A stretch of DNA of 64,000 bases from Trichomonas vaginalis G3 (taxonomy: Eukaryota > Parabasalia > Trichomonadida > Trichomonadidae). Of this stretch, positions 55,211 to 64,000 are shown in pieces. The translations under genes and the position numbers were made by a program. The stretch covers positions 37,463,896 to 37,527,895 of the forward strand of contig NC_067206.1 of assembly GCF_026262505.1 (NCBI RefSeq), written 5' to 3'. Under the pieces are notes generated by a model. It searched no databases, was not told where the DNA came from, and saw only the letters and a program-made list of their open reading frames with translations. Within the stretch, counting starts at the first letter, position 1; every line of letters begins with the position of its first letter.

Positions 55211-56060
55211 AAAGTTGCAATAGTTGAATTCATTAACTGAGCCTTCAAGGAAAGAAAACATCCTTTCTGTCTTCGGGTAATACAACGGGGCATTTATGAT
55301 CGTGGTGTAGAATACATATCAATCCAAAATCTCTATTATTTCCTTGATAATTATAATATTTTAATATTGTTTTAATGGTGAATGCTCTAGTATGACCGAA
55401 AAATTCATTTTCAACCCCTTTAGCGATTTGACTATAAGATCACTTGTTTTTTCTGTCCCATACATTATATGTTATTATCTGGTGATAACAGCTGTTCGTT
55501 CTTCTTCCGGGTTTATAATTAAATACCATTCATGAAGTCTTTCATTATATCTGAGAAATTTTAAAACCTAATCTCAATCCTTTGTCTCTTTTTCTGCTAC
55601 TTCAATTAAACGGAGTATAATAACAAATGTTGCATTATGTGAATCATCTATTTGTTCAATAAATTCATAATGAAGTCTATATCTGCGACTGAATTTCCTT
55701 CTTCACCTCATTTATCAAGATACACATTTAATCTAAAGGTTTTTGTTAAATTTCTTTTCGAAAATTTCATTAAAATCATTCATGCATTCATATAATGTTG
55801 TATCATCTTTGGAATATTTATATATGTGAATAGTTTGCGTTAAATTCTTGTTGTATCGTTATAAACAACAACTTCAGCTCAAATTCACCTTTCCTAAATT
55901 CCTCGCGTTATATACATATTTGATAAACCAATATATTTTTCATTTATATTAAAAGACCCAGTCAATTGGTAATTTAAATGTAATTCTATTTCCATTTATT
56001 TTAACATTTTCGTTCAAGAAGCTGGAGAAGCAACTGTTAAAGGTACTTTGTCTATAACAT
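55211..56060 (-). pseudogene. Maverick 2 minor structural protein remnant
   Basis: Inverted homologue of 37360-38216, recognisable by matching text such as a CPVFLPPDG-type end. Broken. Confidence 0.5.
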
Positions 56061-56433
56061 TTATTACAAACAAACATATAATCATTTATTCTTTCTTCTC
56101 AATGGAAAAGGGTCTTCGACCTCATGAAGGCTCAATGAAGGCATCTTCAAGCCTTTTCTTTTCAGCTTTTTCTTTAGCCTCACGTTCTCTTTTTTGCTTT
56201 CACTTCTCGTGGTTTCTTCTCTCTCCTGCAGTATGCGGCTAACTGCTTTTTCACTTAATTTCCTTTTTTGGTTTTACTGTTTTACTGGTTTTTCTTCGGC
56301 TTTTAAGGTGTCTTTAGTTCTGTTAATATCTGCTTAACGAATTTCTTTTTTGATGGGCTTCAATATCTAATCCCTGACTCATTTGATTACCGATAAAAAA
56401 TTCAAAATTTAAAATTTTTATTTTGAATTAAAT

Positions 56434-56870
56434 ATGAGCCTATCAAAATCTGAGAGACAATCGACTTAATTATTAAATGATGCAAGAGGAATTCAGCATC
56501 CATTATATTATGTATCAACAAGTAAAGATGAAAAAATATTTATGGTAGAAAAAGACGAGTTCCATTAACGAATTCGGAAATTGATAAAATAGATATAAAA
56601 ACCTAAACTTGAAACAAAAGCGGAAGACAGCGAGGTTGTCAGGACAAAGCCCACGATAAAAGGAAACGGAATTAAAACCAGAACCTAAACCAAGGAGGAC
56701 TCGAGAGTCGCATCTTGGCGCAGAAGCGTCCGAAATCAAAACCGATGTACTTTCGATAACGAATCAAGAAATTAATAGCTTAATTTGTAAAATTTCATTT
56801 GAAAAGCAAAACGGAATCAAAAAATCCAGACCCACACAAGTAAAAGACAGGAAACCAAATTAATATGAAG
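56434..56870 (+). pseudogene. Maverick 2 small protein remnant
   Basis: The head reads MSLSKSERQ, then NDARGIQHPLYYVS, as in the protein at 36707-37036. Broken. Confidence 0.55.
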
Positions 56871-56987
56871 AGTTTTTGTTAAAAACGTAAAACAATGAAA
56901 TTATTGAACAAAAAAAAACAAATTCCTCAACTAAGAAGAAGAGTTAGGATATTAAACTAAATAAATATTTTTATCTACACATAAAAC

Positions 56988-58565
56988 ATGCAAAACGAAC
57001 AGCTTACGAATTTACACCAGCTGAACATATCCATCAAATTCGTTCATATTTTCGATGTAATTCGATAATGCAAGTTATATTGGTGATACTAATAGAAGAA
57101 TATATGATGCTAAAATTCCTCACAACCAGGAAGCGCAAGGATCATAATGGGGTCACATTCAATTTATCTCCGCCAGGTGAAAATATGCTAGACCTTTATA
57201 AACACATTCCTTAACAACTACCTAATAAAAAGTAAAATATATTCGTGGATCAAATGCTATTACTGGCTCATCAAATTTCAAATACTATTCTCCAGGTTTC
57301 TTTGGCGTTTTTGATGAATCAATTTACACCATTGAAGCATATCAGTTATTAGCAAATGAAGAGTTATTTTATAGTCAGGATAACGCAAGAGAAAGAAGCA
57401 TATATCATTTCTAATTCACAGACTACGAACAATAAAGAAAGTTTGATGGTTTTCTCAAAAACGAGACCATAAAGATGTATGGAAACGTTCTGGAACAGTT
57501 CGAAGCAGGTCAAATTATCTCAGGACCTTTAAGGCTGCAGGAGCTTGAAATTAATTTTGGACATTAAATAAAGTTCCATGTGTAAATTCCTTTATTCTAG
57601 AAGTTATTAGATTTATTTCCTGCTTTTGCTAGGCAACATTCAAGTTAAAGGTTAAATTTAGTAGCGATGCATTCCAGGTAAAGCACGCCGGTAAGAAGAT
57701 ATTTTAGCTCATAATCCTTCTTTAATCAGTCAGGTAAAAGATTAATTATGCACCCACCACTAATATTTGTTCCAATGGAAATGAACCATTCAATATGAAT
57801 AACAGCATTTCAAAAATCAAATGGGTGAAATTACTGTTTCAACGTTGAACAAGTTAACGAAGAAATCACGCTGAATTCATGGATTGCTTCACTCTCCTGA
57901 AAGCATTTTTCAACTCGATCCAAATATTTACACTGATTAGTTGACACATTATACAATCACAAGCTTTATGTTTTGCCAATTTAAGTAATGGACTGGATTC
58001 CCTAATGGACGGTTCGTTCAGCAAAGGTTCACCATCAAGCAACGTTCACAGCAGCTTATACACAATTAACGTTAAAGAAGCATTTGGGCTTTAATTTAAG
58101 GAAGAATGATAATTATATATCGTGAATTTCGAAATCCTCAATTTTGAAACCCTTCAATTATCAATGGGTGCTTATGGAAGTATGGCCAGCTGAATCAGAG
58201 AGGTTCTTAACGGTCTGTGGTTCTATGAATGGTTGCTAATGCAATGCAATACAAATAACCGGATATGTGATTTAATGAAGATGTGATGAGGTCGTTAATT
58301 GATGATGAAGCGTTAAACATTTGATATCGAATCATACGATAACACTCTTTCCTCTGTGGATTCCCTACGGAAACTGATTTCAGCATTTCAACAGGGTCAA
58401 ACATTACGGCACCGAATTACATATAAATTAGTGTGTTAAAGCTGAATGATACAAAATATAAGCGAAAAATACACTGTCAAACCTTTATTTAGGATTTCTT
58501 AGAATGCTTTGTTTCGCGCTATTCAAGTTAGACCAGCTGGCAATTCCTGCTGTTAGAAATTGAAT
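56988..58565 (+). pseudogene. Maverick 2 major capsid protein remnant
   Basis: Homologue of the 508-residue protein at 35055-36581, from the head (MQNEQLTNLHQLNISIKF-like text, originally QNEQL.EFTPAEHIHQIR) to the end. Broken in many places. Confidence 0.6.
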
Positions 58566-58643
58566 GATTATAATTTAGCTGCTGAATGGAGGCGAGAGTA
58601 AAAAATAAATCTAGTTAATTTTTAATTTTTCTGGATTTTTTTT

Positions 58644-58668
58644 NNNNNNNNNNNNNNNNNNNNNNNNN
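58644..58668. other. assembly gap (25 N)
   Basis: A run of N. The true gap length is unknown. Sequence on the two sides may come from different elements. Confidence 0.95.
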
Positions 58669-61623
58669 TCGCTATTGTTTGCATGACTCTGTCCTGAGTT
58701 TCCGGTTCAAGCTCTTCAAACAGTGCCTGCCATATGGAATAAGCTCGTTCCAATATATGTTTGTTTGTAGCCATTCTGGTTTTCTTTCCATGTTACCAAT
58801 AATATCTTTTGTGAATGGGAAAGCTTCTACCCAATCTTTCAGTCTTGTGCGCGTTTATTCTGTAGTTGGTTTATTTTGTCAAGGAACATGTTTTTCAATA
58901 CTAACATTCATTTTGTACTGTCCATTTTATTTTCTTAAATATTCATCCCTTCTCGGTTCATTGTCTGCCAAGTAAGTTTTTATGACATTTTGCAAACTTT
59001 CGTTTGCAAGGTCATGTCAATAGGTTCTTTCCTTCTATCTCCTAACTTTCTTTCTAAACTCTTCACCAAATATACCATCTTTATGTCTGGTAGTTCTTTG
59101 AGATAAATGTTCTAGAACGATAGTTGTATATTTTCCATCAGCCATGTTCATTTCATACTGGTCCAAAATATCTGCATGTTTCATATCTTTCAATGGCATT
59201 AAAGCCGCGCTTAAATACCGCTATATCTGGTTCACCATTGACTTCCATTGCGTCTACAACTTCTTGGAATTGTGGTTGTAAGTTATGAACCACCTATCCG
59301 AATTAGCTTTATGACCCATCTCATTGTAGTTCCATCGTCTGCAGAAACAAAAGTAGGTTTGTTTCCATTTTGGTTAGGTTCTGAATGAACTTTAAACAAT
59401 GTTTCATTTCTATATGTTTTCTTGAAATTTAACCTTTTATTTTCACCGAGTTCATCCGAAGATTGAACGTTAAATGCTCGTAAGTAAAAAGGGTTGTTGT
59501 AGTTGTGTACATTTTTTTTCAGTTTCTCATTCTATGCTGAATATTTTCATCTGGTGTTGAGATCTTTTGTATGTCGGAAACATTTTCGATATCTCTCTAC
59601 TATGTCAGCCGAATCTTCTTTAGACTCTTGGAAAGATTCCATATTCACCTCATGCTCTTGTTGAGGTCAAGATTTTTCGGCTGTTCCAAATCTTCATCTA
59701 GTTCTGTGAGTGTTAGTTTCCAAAGGAGTGACTTGTCGTTTCCTTCAGCTCTTCTAGCTGTTGTGCTGACTATTCTTCCATGTCGTTGTATCTGAACTAT
59801 TCTTCCTGTGAGTTTCTTGTACCTCATCTGCGGCATTTCATATATTCCGAGACCGTTTTCAACAATTTCCCTATCTACGTCATCCGCATTCATAAGCCTT
59901 TCTTCTTTCGTTTCCGTCTCTATTTTTTACGCGTTTCATGACGAAAGTGTATTGTCATTTAGCTCTGACATCAAAATCTCGGAGTAAATTCGTTCATGTC
60001 ATTTGGATGATATGCTATTAAATCATATCCCTTAGCGAGCTTGTATTTTCCAGGTTTGAAATATATCCCATTTGGTGCTGAGTCATAAAGCTAAATAGGT
60101 TCGGGTCAGTATTTCCATCTTGAACTTTCTAATAGCTTCTTTATATCTGTCACTAAAGTCAACAGTATCTGCGAAACCACACTCTTCTTAAGCATTTTTA
60201 AGAATTCTTGGTTTCCTTGTTCTCTACTTCTTTTATGTCCTTGCTCTGTTTGTGTTGTTGTGTGGTTGTGGAGGTGGTTGCTGTGCTGCTGTTGTTGTTG
60301 TTGTGCTGGATTTTGAACTGTTGGTTGTTGTGCAGGGTTTTGAACTGTTGGTTGTTGTGTTGGTTTTGGTGCATGCCTGTGTCTATGTCCATGTGACGAT
60401 GTAAATGTTTTAGGTAGTCCTGGTGCAGGTGCTTCTCTTGAGGGTTTGTGGTATATTAGTTCCACCAGCTGGCACATATGTTCCATCTGCAGCATAGTGT
60501 CCTACCTGACTTTTCGTTTTTAAGAAAGCATTTACTAGGTCTGTTTTGGTCGTTGTAACTCTTTTTCTTTACTTTCCACAACAGTTGCTCTAACGGCGTC
60601 ATAGGCACTTTGAACTGCCTGTCTCGTTGCTGCATCTGTTATTTTCGTCATATTTTGTGCTACTTCTCTTAACTCGTTTCGAAACCTTCAGACTTCAGTT
60701 TCTTTCCAGATGAGAAGTCGTTCACTGTTTCACCTTACTATGAAGAGCTTCGAAAGCGTTCTTAAAGTCAGCATTTGTTAAAGCTTCATTTGAACTATCT
60801 TCATCCGCTTGTATTTTTGTCCTTATTGACCCTATGAGTTGGGCTGCTTTAGCGTTGGCTTGGGCATCTAACCAGTCATTATTAGCTTTTATATATTCTG
60901 CGCTTTTCATTGCCTTTTGCATGGCTGCGTCGTTATTTTACTTTCTTGTGCTAAGTTTTCATACTGTACGGTTTGGTTTTGCAACTGTAAAAGTTTTTCT
61001 GCCCTTTAACATTTTGGCCTTCTTCTTTTTTTATACTCATCGCTATCCATATATGTCTTCAGGGCTTTTTGTTTTATCTCTTCATCTTTCAGTACTTTAT
61101 ATGAGTAGTATGGTTTTTCAAATTTACAACATCTTGTTCCATTTTTGCTACTTCTGCTGCTTTTTCTGACACTTTTTTCGCATATTCCTCTGTACTTAGT
61201 TCTTTCAGTTGTTTTTCTTTCTTCTTTTCTCTACGTTTAACTCATTGAGTTTCTTTGTGTGTCTGTCATATTCTAGTTTCTTTTCGTTTCACTTATTTGC
61301 TTCTGTATGTCTATGTTTGACTTTTTGACATCTGCTATTTGATTTTTGAGTGAACTCAAATTCATTTGACTTTGAGGGTTATAGGCTGTTCCGTCTGCAG
61401 CTCCACCATAGCCTGCCATTTTCGCTAAAAGTGCCGCTCTTAAACCTCCACTCTGTGCACCAATGACTCGGTTTAAAAGCATAGGATTGCTTGACATTTG
61501 TTGCAACATAGTGGGGTCATTCATAATTTGTTGTTGCAACTGTTGTTGTGGTGTCAGTTTTACTATTGGATGTTTCAATGCTCCCTTCCTCTTACGTATA
61601 TTCTTACGTAGCTTACGTGGCAT
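58669..61623 (-). pseudogene. Maverick-type large structural gene remnant(s)
   Basis: Minus-strand coding traces that start near 61623 with a basic head (MPRKLRKNIRKRKGALKHPI), then Gln/Met-rich text (LTPQQQLQQQIMNDPTMLQQ), coiled coils, a Gln/Asn/His-rich patch at 60230-60400, and an end with RLKDWVEAFPFTKDIIGNME. It is probably one or two long virion-associated proteins of a Maverick. Broken. Confidence 0.4.
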
Positions 61624-62101
61624 TTTAAGTGAAGTTAAAAAGCGGTTTTTGACAGATGTTTATATGACACTATTTGTTCAGCACAAAAAAACTACTCGGT
61701 CAAAGTGTTTGTCAGTTTTGTAAAATAACCGTCCTATCTCATTCTATAAGGGGAAAAGGCTTCTCAAAGTATACTTCCTTGGAACGCCTGTAACTTTTCC
61801 TGTAGCGACGATAGACCCTTACTTGTCCGAACAAAGTTATACTATTTTGAGTGCTCTACAAAAAAAGTCAACGGCGACGACTCTCAAAAACCGTTGTGTA
61901 AAAAGTTTTACCGTTGGACAAAAAAGTAATATATAGAAAACAAAAAACGTTTATAGTTCATTCAATATTTGAGATGGAACGGTTTGCCAACGGTAACTAT
62001 TAAATAAAATAAAAAAATAGAGGGGGTTACCGTTGACGAAAACGGTTTATTTTAAACTTTTCTATGAGTAGTCCGAAAAAAAACAGTTTATTTTTTGTCT
62101 A
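61624..62101. other. non-coding spacer
   Basis: AT-rich with repeated CCGTTG / CAACGG words in both orientations (about 61870-62045). No gene. Confidence 0.4.
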
Positions 62102-62147
62102 ATGGCATTCGCTACGTGTTCGCTCCAAATTCACCTGAAGAAATTGC

Positions 62148-63083
62148 TTGCAAACTTTCAGCACCCACAGGTTTAGAGCCTCAATATCAAACTGCAGCAT
62201 CTACACATTCTCCAAGCAGAACAGCAATTCGCTCAATCCAAAGCCACTTTCACTACCAAAAACAATACCAAACGAGCTCCGTATTACAAAGAACCACAGC
62301 AACGCTGAACTACGCAAAATACTACTCAGATTGTCTGAAGAATACTTCAATTCAAAGCCAGAAGAAAGAGTTCCTGCAACTTTTAACAAAGAATATTGTG
62401 AACAACTCAACAAAGTTCTTGCAGACTTTACCAAACTACAAAAAGAAACACCTGACCCATTCGAATTAGGTGACACAATTGTCAACTATTTTCCAACAAT
62501 AACAAAGATAATGGTTGACAGAACTATATGTCAGCTTATTGAAAGTCTTCCACCCAAAGCTGCAAAAAAAGTCGAACAGTTTTGGGTCGAATTCAAATTA
62601 AAGAGTTATGGATATCAGGATGACGAAGAAGAACGTGAGTACGGACAAGAAACAGCAAAATGGCAATGTCTTAGCTCACTCAATCCCAAGTTCAAACCAT
62701 TATTTTACTCAGACAACAACACAATTCAAGTACGCAAAATTGCTATTCATTTCGTTAACCAAGCAGAAGACATTGAAGAAGGAGACTCTATCTCAGTTAT
62801 TGTTTGCTACTGCAAGTTTTTCAAGGACGAATTTGGAGGACCAATTCTCATGCATGTCTTCAAGCCACGTCAGCAACTCTACGTTGAAACTGAAATAACA
62901 CTCATGCATGGAATGTATCTCAAGTTTGAAAGCCAATTGGAAAACACATACAACATTTGGCTTTCATACATTCAGTTCGATACACCAGATGACTTTGATG
63001 TTGAAGAAGAAGACTCTACTCAAGAAGATGAACCACAAGACTCAATCCAAGAAGAGTCCTCCGAATTCACACCAGAAGACTAA
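62148..63083 (+). CDS. unrecognised protein with acidic tail, probably Maverick-borne
   Basis: A long open frame of about 310 codons. The stretch begins without an ATG, so the true start is unclear. It has Ser/Asn-rich text first, then a compact region (YFPTITKIMVDRTICQLIES; KKVEQFWVEFKLKSYGYQDD) and a beta-rich part (ISVIVCYCKFFKDEFGGPIL), and ends in an acidic Glu/Asp/Ser tail. No family recognised. CCGAATAAA after the stop and the hairpin at 63126 are like features seen in the first element, so it probably belongs to a Maverick. Confidence 0.4.
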   Translation: MQTFSTHRFRASISNCSIYTFSKQNSNSLNPKPLSLPKTIPNELRITKNHSNAELRKILLRLSEEYFNSKPEERVPATFNKEYCEQLNKVLADFTKLQKETPDPFELGDTIVNYFPTITKIMVDRTICQLIESLPPKAAKKVEQFWVEFKLKSYGYQDDEEEREYGQETAKWQCLSSLNPKFKPLFYSDNNTIQVRKIAIHFVNQAEDIEEGDSISVIVCYCKFFKDEFGGPILMHVFKPRQQLYVETEITLMHGMYLKFESQLENTYNIWLSYIQFDTPDDFDVEEEDSTQEDEPQDSIQEESSEFTPED

Positions 63084-63125
63084 CAATTTTCCGAATAAAA
63101 ACCTCATTTTTTACTAAACATCTTC

Positions 63126-63158
63126 GGGGCTAGAAGGGGCGCAGCCCCTGGAAGCCCC
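63126..63158. terminator. nested GC-rich hairpin after the 62148-63083 frame
   Basis: GGGGCT (63126-63131) pairs with AGCCCC (63153-63158), and inside GGGGC (63136-63140) pairs with GCCCC (63144-63148) around the loop GCA. A 24-base T run follows at 63165-63188. It has the shape of a transcription terminator, but the role is a guess. Confidence 0.4.
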
Positions 63159-63162
63159 ACTA

Positions 63163-63164
<2 letters not shown>

Positions 63165-63188
<24 letters not shown>
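63165..63188. repeat. 24-base T run
   Basis: A homopolymer run between the hairpin and host-like AT-rich DNA. It may mark an element boundary. Confidence 0.6.
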
Positions 63189-63194
<6 letters not shown>

Positions 63195-63300
63195 TATAAA
63201 GTATAAATATATGAATTTTATTAAATGTCTTAATTCATTGGCTATAAGACACTCTCTCAAAATACTCAATTGAATACGATTATCGACACTTCATTTTTAA

Positions 63301-63669
63301 AGCATTGCTAAAGTCAAATATAAAATTGCAACAGCATATAGCTTGAGAGAAATTGCTCTTGGGTTCCTCCCATTAGGCGTTAGAGTTGCTGGAAGAGGTA
63401 TGAGATATGCCGATTATGCAGTTCAAACAGCAGATAGCCTGAGAGATGTCGCAAATAAACATCCCGTTATTCCTCACATGATCTTCCTAGAAGACGGTCT
63501 AGGTGCAGGAATAATCATGAGAGATGCCAATTATATAGCTCGAACAACTCATATTTTTGATCCAGCTAAAACAATCACATATAAAATTGCAACAGTATAT
63601 ATATATGACGATGTTACTGTAGGGGACAAACATGTATATGATACCAGGAGAACAAATTCAGAGGAATGA
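63301..63669 (+). pseudogene. fragment of an unrecognised gene with a small internal repeat
   Basis: An open stretch after a TAA at 63298-63300. An in-frame ATG exists only at 63400. Two segments resemble each other: VKYKIATAYSLREIALGF and ITYKIATVYIYDDVT, and also MRYADYAVQTAD and MRDANYIARTTH. It could be a 90-residue gene from 63400 or the end of a lost larger gene. No family recognised. Confidence 0.3.
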
Positions 63670-63775
63670 ATGCATTTATTTTCTTAATCTTTTTAAATGG
63701 ATTTGATTTAATTTAATGACCAACTCCAAAACTTTTCAAATACAAATACAAGTAAAAAAAGTCCAAATTTAAGGC

Positions 63776-63889
63776 TGCACTTGCGCCTACCTGACTTTAA
63801 TTCAAATTTCTGACAATTTGCGCGAAGCTTCATTGAAATTTAACCTTAAACATCTGAATTGAAGGCCGTGTCGTGGGGGCGTAAGTGCA
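63776..63889. mobile_element. 114-bp MITE-like element, copy 2
   Basis: Same length, same inverted ends (TGCACTTGCGCC and the complement of TGCACTTACGCCC) and same interior words as 25145-25258. Non-coding. Confidence 0.65.
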
Positions 63890-64000
63890 TCATTAATTTT
63901 AAATATTGATTTTTGTAAGTTTTTTTGAACTCCATGTAAAACTTTTTTAATTCCATAATTGAGATTTAATTAATTTTACCGCCAGCCATTTCAAGTATTT

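Larger units (their letters stand above)
54755..58643. mobile_element. second Maverick/Polinton, strongly decayed, left part
   Basis: Starts AGTTAGTATCTGTAATTGGG, which matches the start of the first element's terminal repeat in outline (AGTTAGTAT, then a similar AT-rich stretch). Inside are worn homologues of the first element's candidate minor structural gene (about 55211-56060, minus), the small gene upstream of capsid (about 56434, plus) and the capsid gene (56988-58565, plus). It runs into an assembly gap, and no right end was found. Older than the first element; dozens of breaks. Confidence 0.75.

Noticed and set aside
60208-60396. Leu/Cys/Val-rich plus-strand frame
   Set aside because: It is the complement of the Gln/Asn/His-rich repeat of the minus-strand Maverick gene.

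Overview
This window looks like nuclear DNA of a trichomonad, almost certainly Trichomonas vaginalis or a very close relative. It is AT-rich, its genes lack visible introns, and many genes carry an initiator-like TCA-pyrimidine-A/T element a few bases before the ATG. It encodes the hydrogenosomal adenylate kinase with the short MLSTLAKRF presequence known from T. vaginalis. It also carries several ankyrin genes of the trichomonad DUF3447 type and Maverick/Polinton, mariner and probable Mutator-like transposon copies. No tRNA, rRNA or CRISPR array was seen.

Positions 1-32188 are host DNA. In order they hold the 3' end of an unrecognised gene, a GT61-like glycosyltransferase, a 2-phosphoglycerate-kinase-like P-loop protein, a small membrane protein, an ankyrin fragment, an unusual interrupted ankyrin array with its DUF3447 head, BBS1, a coiled-coil protein, an ankyrin gene with one in-frame stop, a CK1-type kinase with a CaaX-like end, a HIT zinc-finger protein, adenylate kinase, the U3 processome protein UTP21, another split ankyrin gene and queuosine-salvage protein QNG1. 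These are ordinary single genes on both strands with no operon logic. The spacers hold short repeats, GC-rich hairpins with a GCGAAGC core, and small inverted-repeat elements. One family of these is flanked by TTAA (6748-6888 and 19769-20809). Another is a 114-bp family with copies at 25145 and 63776.

Positions 32189-54754 are a nest of mobile elements. A decayed transposase-like gene (head at 33211-33563, rest after 52282) was hit by an 18.7-kb Maverick/Polinton at 33564-52281, with AG...CT ends, about 660-bp terminal inverted repeats and an AATGG target duplication. A Tvmar-like mariner (53212-54581, TA duplication) hit the same gene. The left part of the Maverick keeps open frames, including a whole-looking major capsid protein. 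The DNA polymerase, packaging ATPase and most of the right half are broken in many places.

A second, more decayed Maverick starts at 54755 and runs into an assembly gap (58644-58668). Beyond the gap, to about 63.1 kb, there is more Maverick-like DNA, then a fragment of an unknown gene and a second copy of the 114-bp element. The density of broken frames rises from about 44.7 kb towards the gap. That could be age, or lower sequence quality.
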